Of a DNA stretch of 64,000 nt, positions 9,394-18,872 are shown piece after piece. The stretch comes from Nibribacter koreensis. Lineage in GTDB: Bacteria; Bacteroidota; Bacteroidia; Cytophagales; Hymenobacteraceae. Under the pieces are notes generated by a model that was not told the origin of the DNA, searched no databases, and saw nothing but the letters and a program-made list of their open reading frames with translations. Both the position numbers and the translations under genes were made by a program. Location: NCBI RefSeq assembly GCF_039541795.1, contig NZ_BAABGX010000002.1, positions 1,364,001 through 1,428,000 of the forward strand, read 5' to 3'. The stretch's first letter is position 1, and each line of letters begins with the position of its first letter.

Positions 9394-9425
9394 TTTAACA
9401 ATGATTTAAGGAAATCATAAATTTG
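9394..9425 (+). promoter_or_regulatory. Candidate promoter for the SusC/D operon
   Basis: A perfect Bacteroidota -7 box TAAATTTG at 9418-9425, with a weak -33 element (TTTA) 20 bases upstream. It predicts a leader of about 105 bases. The rest of the AT-rich gap 9233-9536 shows no gene. Confidence 0.4.
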
Positions 9426-9536
9426 GGAGTGTGTGTCTAAATTTTTAACAGTTCTCTGTTTGAAAACATACCTCATGTTTTTCTCACTTATATCTTTTCT
9501 TAGTCCCCTTAACCAATTTTTCCCCAATTATTTTCT

Positions 9537-12500
9537 ATGAAGATAGCGTTACGGCTTATGTTGTTTGCTATGAGTTTCCTCATAGTGCAATCAAGTTTTG
9601 CCCAGAGCAAAACCATTACCGGGAGGGTTACCTCCTCAGATGACGGCACGGCCCTGCCAGGAGTAAGCGTGGTGGTCAAAGGGACTGCCAACGGTGCCTC
9701 TACAGACGGAGATGGTAAATACACCATCCAGGCTGCCCCGGGCAGCGTGCTGGTCTATACATTCATTGGCATGCTCTCTCAGGAGCGTACCGTGGGTGTG
9801 GACAATACCATTGACGTGGTGCTAAAATCAGACGCCAAAGCTTTGGAAGAAGTAGTGGTAACTGGTTTTAACATTGCCCAAGAGCAGAAATCTATCAACT
9901 ACGCGGTGCAGTCCGTTTCTGGCAAAGCGCTGGAAGAAACCAGACAGCAGAACGTGGTGAACGCCCTGCAAGGCAAAGTAGCCGGGGTGAACATCATCAG
10001 TTCTGGTGGTGGAGCCGGTGAGGGTGCCAGCATTGTGATTAGAGGGGGTTCTTCTATTGACGGGGATAACCAACCGCTTTTTGTGATTGACGGTATTCCG
10101 GTAGACAACTCCTCTTTCCAGGAGTCAACGGCTCCTGGGGCTGGTAGTGGTTTCAACGGTTTATTAGGCCGCTCAGTGGGTTCTTCTAACCGGGCTGGTG
10201 ACTTGAATCCAGATGACATTGCCTCTATCACAGTCTTGAAAGGACCAGCGGCGGCGGCTTTGTATGGTCTGCGGGCCGGTAACGGAGCGGTAATCATCAC
10301 TACCAAAAAAGGAGTGGCGGGCCAGACCTCTGTTTCTTACAACGCCATGTTCTCCTTTGACCAGGTAAACAGATTGCCAGAGGTGCAGAGTGTGTACAAG
10401 CAAGGCACCAACGGCGTGTATGATCCTACCACCCGTAGATCATGGGGGCCTAAATTCCTGGAGGGCGAGCCTGTGTATGACAACATTGGAGAGTTCTTCC
10501 AAACGGGTTTCAAGATGAACCACAGCCTGAGTGTGTCTGGCGGTTCTGAGAAGACCAATTTCTACATCTCTGCCAACCACTTAGACCAAGGTGGGGTGGT
10601 GCCTGAGACAGAATATGAGAAGAACTCTGTGCGCGTAGCCGGTACTTCTAAATTCAATGACTACTTATCCTTTGACGGTTCTGCCAACTACTTGCAGACC
10701 AGTGGTAAGAGAGCTTTGCAAGGCCCGGGCCTTTTTGGCGGTACCGGTGGTTTCTTGGTGAGTATCTTCAACTGGCCTTTAAATGATAACATGGCCGACT
10801 GGCAAAATCCGGACGGTTCGCGCCGTAGATTGCTGGAAAGCGTAACCGGTGATATTGACAACCCTTACTTCACGGTTAACAAAAACCCACAGACAGATAG
10901 AGTAGAGCGCATGATTGGCAACGTAGGCGTAACCATTGACCCTACAGACTGGCTGAAAATCAACTACCGCTTAGGTTCTGATGTGTACACAGAGCGTACT
11001 GAGAGTGTGCGTTCACCAGGTACCTCGCTTATCAACAACCAGCAAGGTGGTTTGGCCGTGACGGTAAACCAGTTCCAGCAGTACACCTCTAACTTTGTAG
11101 TAACCGCAGACAAAGACATCACTGAGAAAATTGGCGTGGGTCTTGTGTTAGGTAACACCGTAGAGCAGACAGAAACCAAAGGCGTGGATTATTTGGGATT
11201 GATTTTCCAGAACCCAGACTTTGTGGGCTTGAACAACACCACCAATCGTAGCGTGATTCAGAGAAATTCTTTGCGCAGATTGATTGGGGCCTTTGGCCGC
11301 GTAAGCTTTGACTATGACAACTTCCTGTTCTTAGAACTACAGGGCCGTAACGACTGGTCATCTACCCTGCCGGTGAAGAACCGCTCGTTTGCCTATGGTT
11401 CTGCCAGCTTGGGCTACGTGTTCACAGAGCACCTGCCCTTGGGCTCTAGCTCTTTCTTGAAGTTTGGTAAGTTCAACGTTTCATATGCCCAGGTAGGAAA
11501 AGATTCGCCACCGTACCGCGTGTCCTCTCCGTTGACCAACAACACCTTCTTGGGTGGCGGCTTTAGAAACAACTTCTTTGGCGGTAACCCAGAGTTGAAA
11601 CCAGAGACCAAAGCATCTTTTGAGACGGGCCTTGACTTCAACTTCTCCAAGAACAACCTGCGCTTTAACCTTACCTATTATCAGGATAGAACCATTGACC
11701 AGATCATTGCCCCAAGACTGAGCCAGGCGTCTGGCTTCATCTTGCAGTATGTGAACGGTGGTACGGTAGAGAACCGCGGTATTGAGGCCGTCTTGTCTGG
11801 AACAGCCATCCAGAAAGGCGACTTCGCCTGGGATGTGGTGGCCAACTTTTCCCGTAACAGAAGCGAGGTAGTGTCTATTCCGTATCCATTAACTGAAATC
11901 TACCAGTCAGACTCTTGGATTGTAGGGTTTGCCAGAGGTTCTGTTTTCCAGGGAAGCTCTCTAAGCGCCTTGGGTGCCATGCAGTATGAGCGTGCCCCAG
12001 ACGGACAGCTAATCATTGGCGCCACCGGTTACCCAACCTTTGTAGACCAGAAGTTTACGTATGCCGGTGACCGTGCCCCAGATTTTACCTTGCAGATTAC
12101 CAACACCTTCAACTACAACAACCTGTCGCTTTCTTTCTTGACAGACATCAGAAAAGGCGGCGTAGTGGTGAACGGCAACGAAGCAGCCCTGGTAAGCAGC
12201 GGACTTAGCAACCGCACCCTGGATAGATACAAGAAAGCAGTGTTCCCGGGCGTAGTAGCCGTAACCGGAGCAGACGGCAAGGTATCTTATGTGCCTAACA
12301 CCAGAGAAGTAGAACTAACGGAGAGCTATTACCGCAACATCATGTCTGTGGTAGGCAGTGACTTTATTGAGGACGCCTCCTGGATTAGATTGCGCTACGT
12401 GACCTTGGCCTACAGCCTGCCTACCAAGTTCTTTGGTAAGATTCCTTTCAAAAACGTGGAACTGAATGCTACTGGCCGTAACCTGATTCTCCTGACCAAA

Positions 12501-12629
12501 TACTCTGGTTCTGACCCAGAGACAGCGGCTGCCGGTTCTGGTGTGCGCGGTGGTGGTTCTGGCGGGTTTGACTATGGTAGCGTACCCGGAACCAAAGGTG
12601 TTGATTTAGGCATTAAGCTATCATTCTAG
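9537..12629 (+). CDS. SusC/RagA-family TonB-linked outer-membrane transporter
   Basis: A 1030-residue SusC-type transporter. Signal peptide to about residue 22 (QSSFAQ), a carboxypeptidase-like domain (ITGRVTSSDDGTALPGVSVVVKGT), a TonB box region (EEVVVTGF), plug domain with NALQGKVAGVNI, IRGGSSIDGDNQPLFVIDGIPVD and ITVLKGPAAAALYG, then the 22-strand barrel ending in KGVDLGIKLSF. It moves oligosaccharides or peptides across the outer membrane with its SusD partner. It heads a three-gene operon (19-base and 31-base gaps). The absence of linked hydrolases leaves the substrate unknown. Confidence 0.93.
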   Translation: MKIALRLMLFAMSFLIVQSSFAQSKTITGRVTSSDDGTALPGVSVVVKGTANGASTDGDGKYTIQAAPGSVLVYTFIGMLSQERTVGVDNTIDVVLKSDAKALEEVVVTGFNIAQEQKSINYAVQSVSGKALEETRQQNVVNALQGKVAGVNIISSGGGAGEGASIVIRGGSSIDGDNQPLFVIDGIPVDNSSFQESTAPGAGSGFNGLLGRSVGSSNRAGDLNPDDIASITVLKGPAAAALYGLRAGNGAVIITTKKGVAGQTSVSYNAMFSFDQVNRLPEVQSVYKQGTNGVYDPTTRRSWGPKFLEGEPVYDNIGEFFQTGFKMNHSLSVSGGSEKTNFYISANHLDQGGVVPETEYEKNSVRVAGTSKFNDYLSFDGSANYLQTSGKRALQGPGLFGGTGGFLVSIFNWPLNDNMADWQNPDGSRRRLLESVTGDIDNPYFTVNKNPQTDRVERMIGNVGVTIDPTDWLKINYRLGSDVYTERTESVRSPGTSLINNQQGGLAVTVNQFQQYTSNFVVTADKDITEKIGVGLVLGNTVEQTETKGVDYLGLIFQNPDFVGLNNTTNRSVIQRNSLRRLIGAFGRVSFDYDNFLFLELQGRNDWSSTLPVKNRSFAYGSASLGYVFTEHLPLGSSSFLKFGKFNVSYAQVGKDSPPYRVSSPLTNNTFLGGGFRNNFFGGNPELKPETKASFETGLDFNFSKNNLRFNLTYYQDRTIDQIIAPRLSQASGFILQYVNGGTVENRGIEAVLSGTAIQKGDFAWDVVANFSRNRSEVVSIPYPLTEIYQSDSWIVGFARGSVFQGSSLSALGAMQYERAPDGQLIIGATGYPTFVDQKFTYAGDRAPDFTLQITNTFNYNNLSLSFLTDIRKGGVVVNGNEAALVSSGLSNRTLDRYKKAVFPGVVAVTGADGKVSYVPNTREVELTESYYRNIMSVVGSDFIEDASWIRLRYVTLAYSLPTKFFGKIPFKNVELNATGRNLILLTKYSGSDPETAAAGSGVRGGGSGGFDYGSVPGTKGVDLGIKLSF

Positions 12630-12648
12630 ATTATTGAGAACGCAAATC

Positions 12649-14118
12649 ATGAAAAAATTTATAATAGGATTATGCACGGTGGTAGGCTTGGGCCTTACCG
12701 CCTGTGACAGTTTTTTGGATGTGAATGATGATCCAAACAACCCCGTCTCTACTACCCCTAACTATCTGTTGCCCAGTATTATTGGGAACGGTCTGCAGGT
12801 GCAGTTGCTGACAGAATTACGCGTGGGGCAGATTACGCAGAACATTGCTGGTAGAACGGCCAACATTACCACAGACCAGTACTACTTTACGCCCAGCAAC
12901 TCTACCTCTACCTTCAACAACACCTATTATCTGGTGGGCAGCAACATTGGCCCCATGATAGCGGCGGCAGAGGCAGAAGGTTCTCCTTACTATGTAGGCG
13001 CTGGTAAGACCATGCGCGCCATCATCATGGCCCACCTTACAGACATGCTGGGAGACGTACCCTACACCGAGGCTTGGCAAGGCTACACTAACATTGCTCC
13101 CAAGTATGACCCACAGGAAGAAATCTACAACACCATCTTCAAGCTGTTAGAGGAGGCAGAGGCAGAGTTCTCTAAACCGGCTACCGCCAACAAGCGTCCC
13201 TTCTACTCGGCTAACCCGGTAAGCGGTGACATTTTGTACCAAGGCGACGTGTCCAAATGGATTAAGCTCATCAACTCCATTAGAGCCCGTCAGTTAAACC
13301 ATTTAACCAAGAAGGCAACCTACAGCGCTGACGCGGTGTTGGCGGCTATTGACAAGGGCATCAAAAACAATGCAGATGATGCTACGCTTGGTTACAGACA
13401 GCCTACCAGCGTTGAGTCCAGCACTACCAGCATCTGGGGACCTACCAGAGGCAACATGGCCTCTTATACCTTCGGAAGAATGTTTGTGAACTACTTGAAC
13501 GGTACTACGTTGTTAGGCGATGCCACCGCAGCAGATGATCCGCGCTTTGCCATCATCTCTCCTACGTTGAGCAACGGTGCCATACCGGGTGCCGGGCAGC
13601 CCTCTGCCCCTACCGTGACCGACTTCTATGGTGGCTGGTACTCTACAGACAACAGCCCGTTCCCGTTGGTGACCAACGCCGAGATGCGCTTTATTGAGGC
13701 AGAGGCTGCGTTCCGTAAAAGCGACAAGAGCCGTGCGTTTACGGCGTACAAGGCAGGTATTACGGCACACATGACCAAGTTGGGCGTAGCGGCCGCGGCA
13801 CAGGCAACCTACTTAGGCAGTGCCGCTGTGGCGCAGAGCGAGGGTACTTTGACCTTGAAGAACATCATGGAGCAGAAGTACATTGCCATGTTCCTGAACC
13901 CAGAGTCCTGGTCAGACTTGCGCAGATTTGACTTTGACCCTGCCATCTACCCAGACTATGCAGTGCCCGCGGGCGTAAACCCTAACCTGGGCGGTAAGAT
14001 GGTGCGCAGACTGCCGCCGGCGCAGACAGAGACCCAGTACAACCCCGCCGAAGTAGCCAGAATGGGATGGGGAACCCCAGACTACGTGACCCTTCCGGTT
14101 TGGTGGGATAAGCAATAA
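12649..14118 (+). CDS. SusD/RagB-family nutrient-binding lipoprotein
   Basis: A 489-residue SusD-like (SusD-like_2 type) lipoprotein with lipobox GLTAC at residue 18 followed by DSFLDVNDDPNNP, a hallmark start. Helical TPR-like regions follow (MRAIIMAHLTDMLGDVPYTEAWQG; EEIYNTIFKLLEEAEAEF), and the C-terminal part has ITAHMTKLGV and EQKYIAMFLNPESWSDLRRFDF. It forms the surface lid on the SusC barrel. The ATG at 12649 is chosen; a TTG at 12634 lies outside the signal peptide. Confidence 0.92.
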   Translation: MKKFIIGLCTVVGLGLTACDSFLDVNDDPNNPVSTTPNYLLPSIIGNGLQVQLLTELRVGQITQNIAGRTANITTDQYYFTPSNSTSTFNNTYYLVGSNIGPMIAAAEAEGSPYYVGAGKTMRAIIMAHLTDMLGDVPYTEAWQGYTNIAPKYDPQEEIYNTIFKLLEEAEAEFSKPATANKRPFYSANPVSGDILYQGDVSKWIKLINSIRARQLNHLTKKATYSADAVLAAIDKGIKNNADDATLGYRQPTSVESSTTSIWGPTRGNMASYTFGRMFVNYLNGTTLLGDATAADDPRFAIISPTLSNGAIPGAGQPSAPTVTDFYGGWYSTDNSPFPLVTNAEMRFIEAEAAFRKSDKSRAFTAYKAGITAHMTKLGVAAAAQATYLGSAAVAQSEGTLTLKNIMEQKYIAMFLNPESWSDLRRFDFDPAIYPDYAVPAGVNPNLGGKMVRRLPPAQTETQYNPAEVARMGWGTPDYVTLPVWWDKQ

Positions 14119-14149
14119 GAGGTTGTCAGGCATTTAATTTTAAGAAGAC

Positions 14150-15388
14150 ATGAAAAGCATTTTTAAGAAATACATGGCCGTGCCAGCCATTGCCCTAATG
14201 GGTTTTGTGGCCGTCTCTTGTGAGGAGGACTATGAGCCCTCTTACCAGATCACTGAAGATTCCTTCCAGCTCCTGCAGGCTACCGGTACCTTGCCGGTAG
14301 CGGCCAAATACGCCACCGGCGAAACCGTGAAAATGGAGCTGGTCTACAACAAGTCAGACATCAAGGAGATAGTGTTGCTCCAGAAGTTTGACAACCAGGA
14401 TTCTAGCGTAGTCAAGACCATACCAGCCCAGGGCGCTTACTCGCTGCGTAAGAAGGCAGACACCCTGGTAGTGGAGTATGTAGTGCCTCCTGGTCTGGCT
14501 AATAAAACCTTGATTAGGTTAGACGCCAAAGGAGTTGGTTTCAACAACAGCACCAAAACCAGAAGCGTGAGCTTTAGAGTAGCTGAGGCCATGCCCACCA
14601 TCAGAATCAAAAGCATGAGCAACCGCACTGCCACGGCGCAGTACGGCAATGCGGCCAATGATGTGATTAGGTATGAGCTGGTCATGAACGAAGGCGGCGT
14701 GACATCTGTAACCACTACCACGCCGGCCACGGCCATTCTGTACAAAGACCTGGACAGCTTGAACGTGTACGCTAAAGTGGGCGCTGGAGCAGAAACCAGA
14801 GTGCAACGGATTGGCTTGACCAAGTCTGGTGCGGCAGTGACCAGAAACGTAGACGTGACCGTACCCGCTAATTCCGCCAACCAGGAAGTGATTTTCCGTT
14901 TCGAGGTGAAATCATTGTTGCCAAAACTGGCGGCCTCTGTGAGCTCTGCCCCAGTTACGCCTAGTGCGGCTACGGCCTTTACGGGAACCAGCACGGCTAC
15001 CATTGGCTTGAACGGTGACGCCAACGCAACGTCTTTCAACTTTGTGGCCAGAACCAACGCAGGGACTGACGTTGCCGCCAACAAGGACATCACCGTCACT
15101 AGCGTGGCCGGTAACAAGGTAGCTGTGAAGGCTGACAATACCACCTCCTTTGTAAAGTCTACTGCCGCCGCGTATACGTCTGCTACTTTCTCTAGCGTGC
15201 GTCAGGCCTATTACGCTGGGGCCAATGCCGTGCCTACCACCGTAGTGACCTCTATTGCCGACCTGTTGGTGGGTGACGTGTATATTGCCAAGCTGGTGGG
15301 TACTGACAACTATGTCATCTTCAAAGTGACGGCCATTAACCGCACCGAAACAGGTGCCACTGTTACCATGGACTACAAGTATCTGTAG
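14150..15388 (+). CDS. Unrecognised lipoprotein of the SusC/D operon
   Basis: A 412-residue protein with lipoprotein signal (lipobox VAVSC, Cys about residue 24) followed by acidic EEDYEPS, a surface-export-like context. The rest is beta-rich with many T, V and A and no motif I can name; two or three immunoglobulin-like modules are plausible. Position directly after susD is the usual place for a surface glycan- or ligand-binding protein, so a substrate-binding role is inferred only. A strong terminator follows. Confidence 0.7.
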   Translation: MKSIFKKYMAVPAIALMGFVAVSCEEDYEPSYQITEDSFQLLQATGTLPVAAKYATGETVKMELVYNKSDIKEIVLLQKFDNQDSSVVKTIPAQGAYSLRKKADTLVVEYVVPPGLANKTLIRLDAKGVGFNNSTKTRSVSFRVAEAMPTIRIKSMSNRTATAQYGNAANDVIRYELVMNEGGVTSVTTTTPATAILYKDLDSLNVYAKVGAGAETRVQRIGLTKSGAAVTRNVDVTVPANSANQEVIFRFEVKSLLPKLAASVSSAPVTPSAATAFTGTSTATIGLNGDANATSFNFVARTNAGTDVAANKDITVTSVAGNKVAVKADNTTSFVKSTAAAYTSATFSSVRQAYYAGANAVPTTVVTSIADLLVGDVYIAKLVGTDNYVIFKVTAINRTETGATVTMDYKYL

Positions 15389-15415
15389 TCCTCAACTGCT
15401 ATAGCTATCTATTAC

Positions 15416-15450
15416 AAAGGCCACCATGCAACAAGGTGGCCTTTGGTTTT
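15416..15450 (+). terminator. Intrinsic terminator of SusC/D operon
   Basis: AAAGGCCACC, loop, GGTGGCCTTT, then GGTTTT. It lies 28 bases after the last stop codon of the operon. Confidence 0.75.
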
Positions 15451-15469
15451 ACCCAGTTTCGGTTCAAGT

Positions 15470-15505
15470 AAAAAGCCCTTCCGCTATTTTAGCAGAAGGG
15501 CTTTT
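15470..15505. terminator. Second terminator, fused to palindrome copy 5
   Basis: AAAAAGCCCTTC...GAAGGGCTTTT hairpin. It reads in both directions and can stop fumC on the minus strand. Its T-tract abuts the palindrome. Confidence 0.75.
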
Positions 15506-15543
15506 CGTTTTTTGGCTGTTTTGGCCAAAAGAGGCTAAAAACG
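15506..15543. repeat. Intergenic palindrome, copy 5
   Basis: Left arm CGTTTTTTGGCTGTTTTGG, right arm CCAAAAGAGGCTAAAAACG. The centre has drifted to GGCC. It lies three bases from the fumC stop codon. Confidence 0.85.
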
Positions 15544-15545
15544 GC

Positions 15546-16943
15546 TTATCCTTTTAAGCTTCCAATCATGTCTTCTGGTCTCACCCACTCCGTGAACTGC
15601 TCATCTGTTAACAGGCCCAAGTCCAAAGCGGCCTGACGAAGCGTAGTGCCTTCTTTGTGCGCTTTCTTGGCAATCTTGGCGGCGTTGTCATAGCCTACGT
15701 GCGGGTTCAAGGCAGTTACCAACATTAAGGAGTTCTCCAGCTGGCGCTTGATCACTTCGTAGTTCGGCTCAATGCCTACGGCGCAGTGCTTGTCAAAAGA
15801 ATCACAGGCATCACCTAATAAACGGGCGCTCATCAATAGATTGAAGATCATCACCGGCTTGAACACGTTCAGCTCAAAGTGACCGTTCATGCCGCCCACC
15901 GAGATGGCCACGTCATTGCCAATCACCTGCGCGCAAACCATAGTCATGGCCTCGGCCTGGGTTGGGTTTACTTTGCCCGGCATGATAGAAGAACCCGGCT
16001 CGTTTTCTGGGATGATGATTTCACCAATACCAGAACGAGGCCCCGAGGCCAACAGACGGATGTCATTGGCAATCTTCATCAAGCTCACAGCAATCTGCTT
16101 CAAGGCGCCTGAAGTTTCTACAATGGCATCATGGGCGGCCAAAGACTCAAACTTGTTCTCAGCGGTCTTCAAGGGCAGGCCAGAGAACTCAGAGATTTTC
16201 TTCGCTACTAATTCAGCGTAGCCTTGCGGGGTATTCAAACCAGTTCCTACGGCAGAACCGCCCAGGGCTAGTTCGCTTAGGTGGTCTAAGGTGTTTCTAA
16301 GGGCGCGCATGCCGTGGTCCAACTGAGACACGTAACCCGACAGCTCCTGGCCCAGCGTCAACGGCGTGGCATCCATTAAGTGCGTACGGCCAATCTTCAC
16401 CACGTTCATGTACTCCTGTGACTTGGCGTGCAGCGTGTCACGCAGCTTCTGAATCATAGGCAAGGTATGCTCCGCTACAATTCTATAGCCGGCAATGTGC
16501 ATCGCCGTCGGGAAGGTGTCATTAGAGGACTGAGACTTATTCACGTCATCATTCGGGTGAATCTGCTTTTTCTCGTCCATCAAGTCACCGCCCAGCAATA
16601 CGTGTGCGCGGTTGGCCACCACTTCGTTCACGTTCATGTTGCTCTGCGTGCCAGAACCGGTCTGCCACACTACCAGCGGAAACTGGTCTGCCAGGTCACC
16701 AGCCAGAATCTCATCGCATACGCGGCCAATGATTTCGGCTTTGTCCTGGGCCAGAACGCCCAGTTCAGCGTTGGTGTAGGCGGCGGCTTTCTTCAGGATG
16801 GCGAAGGCCTCAATCACCTCAGTAGGCATTAGCTGGCCGCCAATGGTGAAGTTTTCTTTAGAGCGTTGCGTCTGGGCGCCCCAGTATTTATCTGCGGGTA
16901 CCTCTACCGGTCCCATGGTGTCTTTCTCTATGCGTATGCTCAT
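15546..16943 (-). CDS. fumC: Class II fumarate hydratase
   Basis: 465 residues, the normal length for FumC. It interconverts fumarate and malate in the TCA cycle as a cytosolic homotetramer, without an iron-sulfur cluster. The superfamily signature GSSIMPGKVNPTQAEAM is at about residue 318, with SSNDTFPTAMH and GRTHLMDATPLTLGQE upstream. ATG at 16943 gives the standard N terminus (MSIRIEKDTMGPVEVPADKYWGAQT-type). It appears monocistronic. Confidence 0.95.
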   Translation of the reverse strand: MSIRIEKDTMGPVEVPADKYWGAQTQRSKENFTIGGQLMPTEVIEAFAILKKAAAYTNAELGVLAQDKAEIIGRVCDEILAGDLADQFPLVVWQTGSGTQSNMNVNEVVANRAHVLLGGDLMDEKKQIHPNDDVNKSQSSNDTFPTAMHIAGYRIVAEHTLPMIQKLRDTLHAKSQEYMNVVKIGRTHLMDATPLTLGQELSGYVSQLDHGMRALRNTLDHLSELALGGSAVGTGLNTPQGYAELVAKKISEFSGLPLKTAENKFESLAAHDAIVETSGALKQIAVSLMKIANDIRLLASGPRSGIGEIIIPENEPGSSIMPGKVNPTQAEAMTMVCAQVIGNDVAISVGGMNGHFELNVFKPVMIFNLLMSARLLGDACDSFDKHCAVGIEPNYEVIKRQLENSLMLVTALNPHVGYDNAAKIAKKAHKEGTTLRQAALDLGLLTDEQFTEWVRPEDMIGSLKG

Positions 16944-16978
16944 GTCTTATAAGAATAAAGTGAATACTGTAGATGCCT

Positions 16979-16986
16979 CAAAACTA
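16979..16986 (-). promoter_or_regulatory. Candidate -7 box for fumC
   Basis: Read on the minus strand this is TAGTTTTG, a perfect TAnnTTTG element 36 bases upstream of the fumC start. No clear -33 element was found. Confidence 0.4.
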
Positions 16987-17024
16987 CGCAATAATTATAA
17001 AAAGTGGGTGCGATTGAAGGCTTC

Positions 17025-17062
17025 CGTTTTTGGCTTATTTTCTGAGAAACAGCCCAAAAACG
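17025..17062. repeat. Intergenic palindrome, copy 6
   Basis: Arms CGTTTTTGGCTTATTTTC and GAAACAGCCCAAAAACG around TGA. It lies between fumC and the 3' end of the glycoside hydrolase gene. Confidence 0.9.
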
Positions 17063-17086
17063 CCGGCCAGCGACTACTCTCCTTCT

Positions 17087-18622
17087 TTATCTACGCTTGG
17101 CCTTCACCGTCTCTGATGGCCGGCTTTCATTGTGCAGGCGGTCTACGGCAGTGACCAGATACGTGTAGCGCTGGCCAGCAACAGCAGAAGTGTCCACATA
17201 GGTAGGTCCGCCGTGATGAATTTTCAAGATGTGCGCCGGATTCTCCACGTCAATCACAGTGCCCTTGGGAGCTCGGTACAATACATAATAGCGGGCGGTC
17301 TCGCCGTCTGGTGCTTTGGCAGGGGCTTCCCAGGCCAGGTGGATGCCGTCTAGCGTAGAAGTTGCCTTCACATCAGTTGGTGCCAACGGGGCCACATCAT
17401 CTATCCAAGGCATGGTGGGTACCAGCGCCGGGTATTTGTAGAAGCTGTTCCGAAGGCTGTCCTGCACGCCCAGCGGGTTGCTCATGACTGACTTAGAGCT
17501 GAAGAATACGCTGCCGTGCACATTGGGCGCCTGACGGTTGAGGCGCAGCTGGTTGCCGGTTTCCAGCGGGTTGTACCATTCTTTGACCCGGGCGTCTGTG
17601 TTCACGCGGTAGGTGCCTTGGCCAATGTAGAGATGCTTCCCGAAGTTGTTCTTGCCCCACCAGTCCAGCAGTTTGGCGTAATCGGCCACGGGGTAGCCAA
17701 TGGTGAAATAGAGCTGCGGCACGTTGTAGTCAATCCAGCCTTTCTCCAGCCAGCCCCTGATGTCGGCGTAGAGTTGGCCGTAGTTGGTGAGGCCGTTGGT
17801 GTCTGAGCCGCGCGGGTCTTCCTTCTTGTTTCGCCAGATGGCAAACGGGCTTATCCCAAACTTGACATGCGGCTTCACTTTCTTTATTTCTACAGACAGC
17901 GTCTTAATCACCTCGTCTACATTATGGCGGCGCCAGTCGTCCTTGGTGGTAAAACCAGCACCGTACTGGGCAAAATCGTCGTCGTCTGGAAACGTGTCCT
18001 TGGTGGGATACGGGTAGAAATAGTCGTCAAAGTGAATGGCGTCCACGTCATAGCGCTGCACCACGTCCAGGATGATGTCCACAATGTATTCGCGTACTTC
18101 GGGCAGGCCGGGTTTAAAGTATTTCTTGCCGGCATAGGTCACAAACCACTCGGGCCGGGTTTTGGTGATGTGGTTGGACGCAATGTTAGCGCTGATGGTG
18201 TCATGGGTAGCCCGGTACGGGTTAAACCAGGTATGAAACTCCATCCCGCGCTTGTGTGCCTCCTCTATCTGGAACGCCAGCGGGTCATACGGCGGGTTAG
18301 GGGCCTCGCCCTGCCTGCCAGACAGCCATTGCGACCAGAGTTCTTTGGTACTTCTATAGAGCGCATCTGTGGTAGGCCGTACCTGTACCACTAGGGCGTT
18401 GATGCCATTCTTCTGGTGCTCATCCAGAATGTACCTGAACTCCTCCATCTGCGTGACCGGCGAAAGCCCCTGCTGGCTGGGCCAGTCAATGTTAGCCACG
18501 GTGGCAATCCAGACGCCCCTGAACTCGCGCTTGGGAGCTATTTGGGCGTGCAGTTGAAAGGAACAGAACCAACAAAAAATGACGATGAAGAGCAGCGATT
18601 GGGGACGGGGAAAGAAAAGCAT
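17087..18622 (-). CDS. DUF187/GHL10-family glycoside hydrolase with Fn3 tail
   Basis: 511 residues with a signal peptide ending near LHAQIA. The GHL10 (DUF187) TIM barrel spans about 32-380: REFRGVWIATVANIDWPS, LVVQVRPTTDALYRS, FHTWFNPYRA, DVDAIHFDDYFYPYP, KFGISPFAIWRN, DYNVPQLYFTIGYPVADY. Asp residues in FDDYFYP are likely catalytic or ligand-binding. A fibronectin-III-like module occupies the last 90 residues. Family members act on peptidoglycan-like glycans after lytic cleavage (DigH-type); the substrate here is not proven. Exported to the periplasm or outside. Confidence 0.88.
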   Translation of the reverse strand: MLFFPRPQSLLFIVIFCWFCSFQLHAQIAPKREFRGVWIATVANIDWPSQQGLSPVTQMEEFRYILDEHQKNGINALVVQVRPTTDALYRSTKELWSQWLSGRQGEAPNPPYDPLAFQIEEAHKRGMEFHTWFNPYRATHDTISANIASNHITKTRPEWFVTYAGKKYFKPGLPEVREYIVDIILDVVQRYDVDAIHFDDYFYPYPTKDTFPDDDDFAQYGAGFTTKDDWRRHNVDEVIKTLSVEIKKVKPHVKFGISPFAIWRNKKEDPRGSDTNGLTNYGQLYADIRGWLEKGWIDYNVPQLYFTIGYPVADYAKLLDWWGKNNFGKHLYIGQGTYRVNTDARVKEWYNPLETGNQLRLNRQAPNVHGSVFFSSKSVMSNPLGVQDSLRNSFYKYPALVPTMPWIDDVAPLAPTDVKATSTLDGIHLAWEAPAKAPDGETARYYVLYRAPKGTVIDVENPAHILKIHHGGPTYVDTSAVAGQRYTYLVTAVDRLHNESRPSETVKAKRR

Positions 18623-18702
18623 AAGCTAAAAGAAAGGTAAGCGGCAAAGCAGGCAAGTAACCGCCTTTTTAGGTTTCTTCCAACCTTTCTTTCACGCCAT
18701 TT

Positions 18703-18740
18703 CGTTTTTGGCCTACTTTCCAGAAAAGAGGGTAAAAACG
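18703..18740. repeat. Intergenic palindrome, copy 7
   Basis: Arms CGTTTTTGGCCTACTTTC and GAAAAGAGGGTAAAAACG. It lies in a divergent gap, upstream of both the glycoside hydrolase and the nuclease, where no transcript ends. Confidence 0.88.
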
Positions 18741-18810
18741 GAAATCCTAGAAGAGGGTTTTAAGGAAATCGATTGCCAAAAAAATAATATAGGGTTTGGC
18801 TATATTTTGT

Positions 18811-18840
18811 TTTGTATTAGACGGTTAGGGCTTATATTTC
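18811..18840 (+). promoter_or_regulatory. Candidate promoter of the nuclease gene
   Basis: TTTG at 18811-18814, an 18-base spacer, then TATATTTC at 18833-18840. The predicted start of transcription is about 27 bases before the ATG at 18873. Confidence 0.4.
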
Positions 18841-18872
18841 TAGAACTTTCAACCAACCCCAAACCCCTATCC

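Noticed and set aside
9233..9536. An additional gene before SusC
   Set aside because: AT-rich, stop codons in all frames; only a promoter-like element is present.
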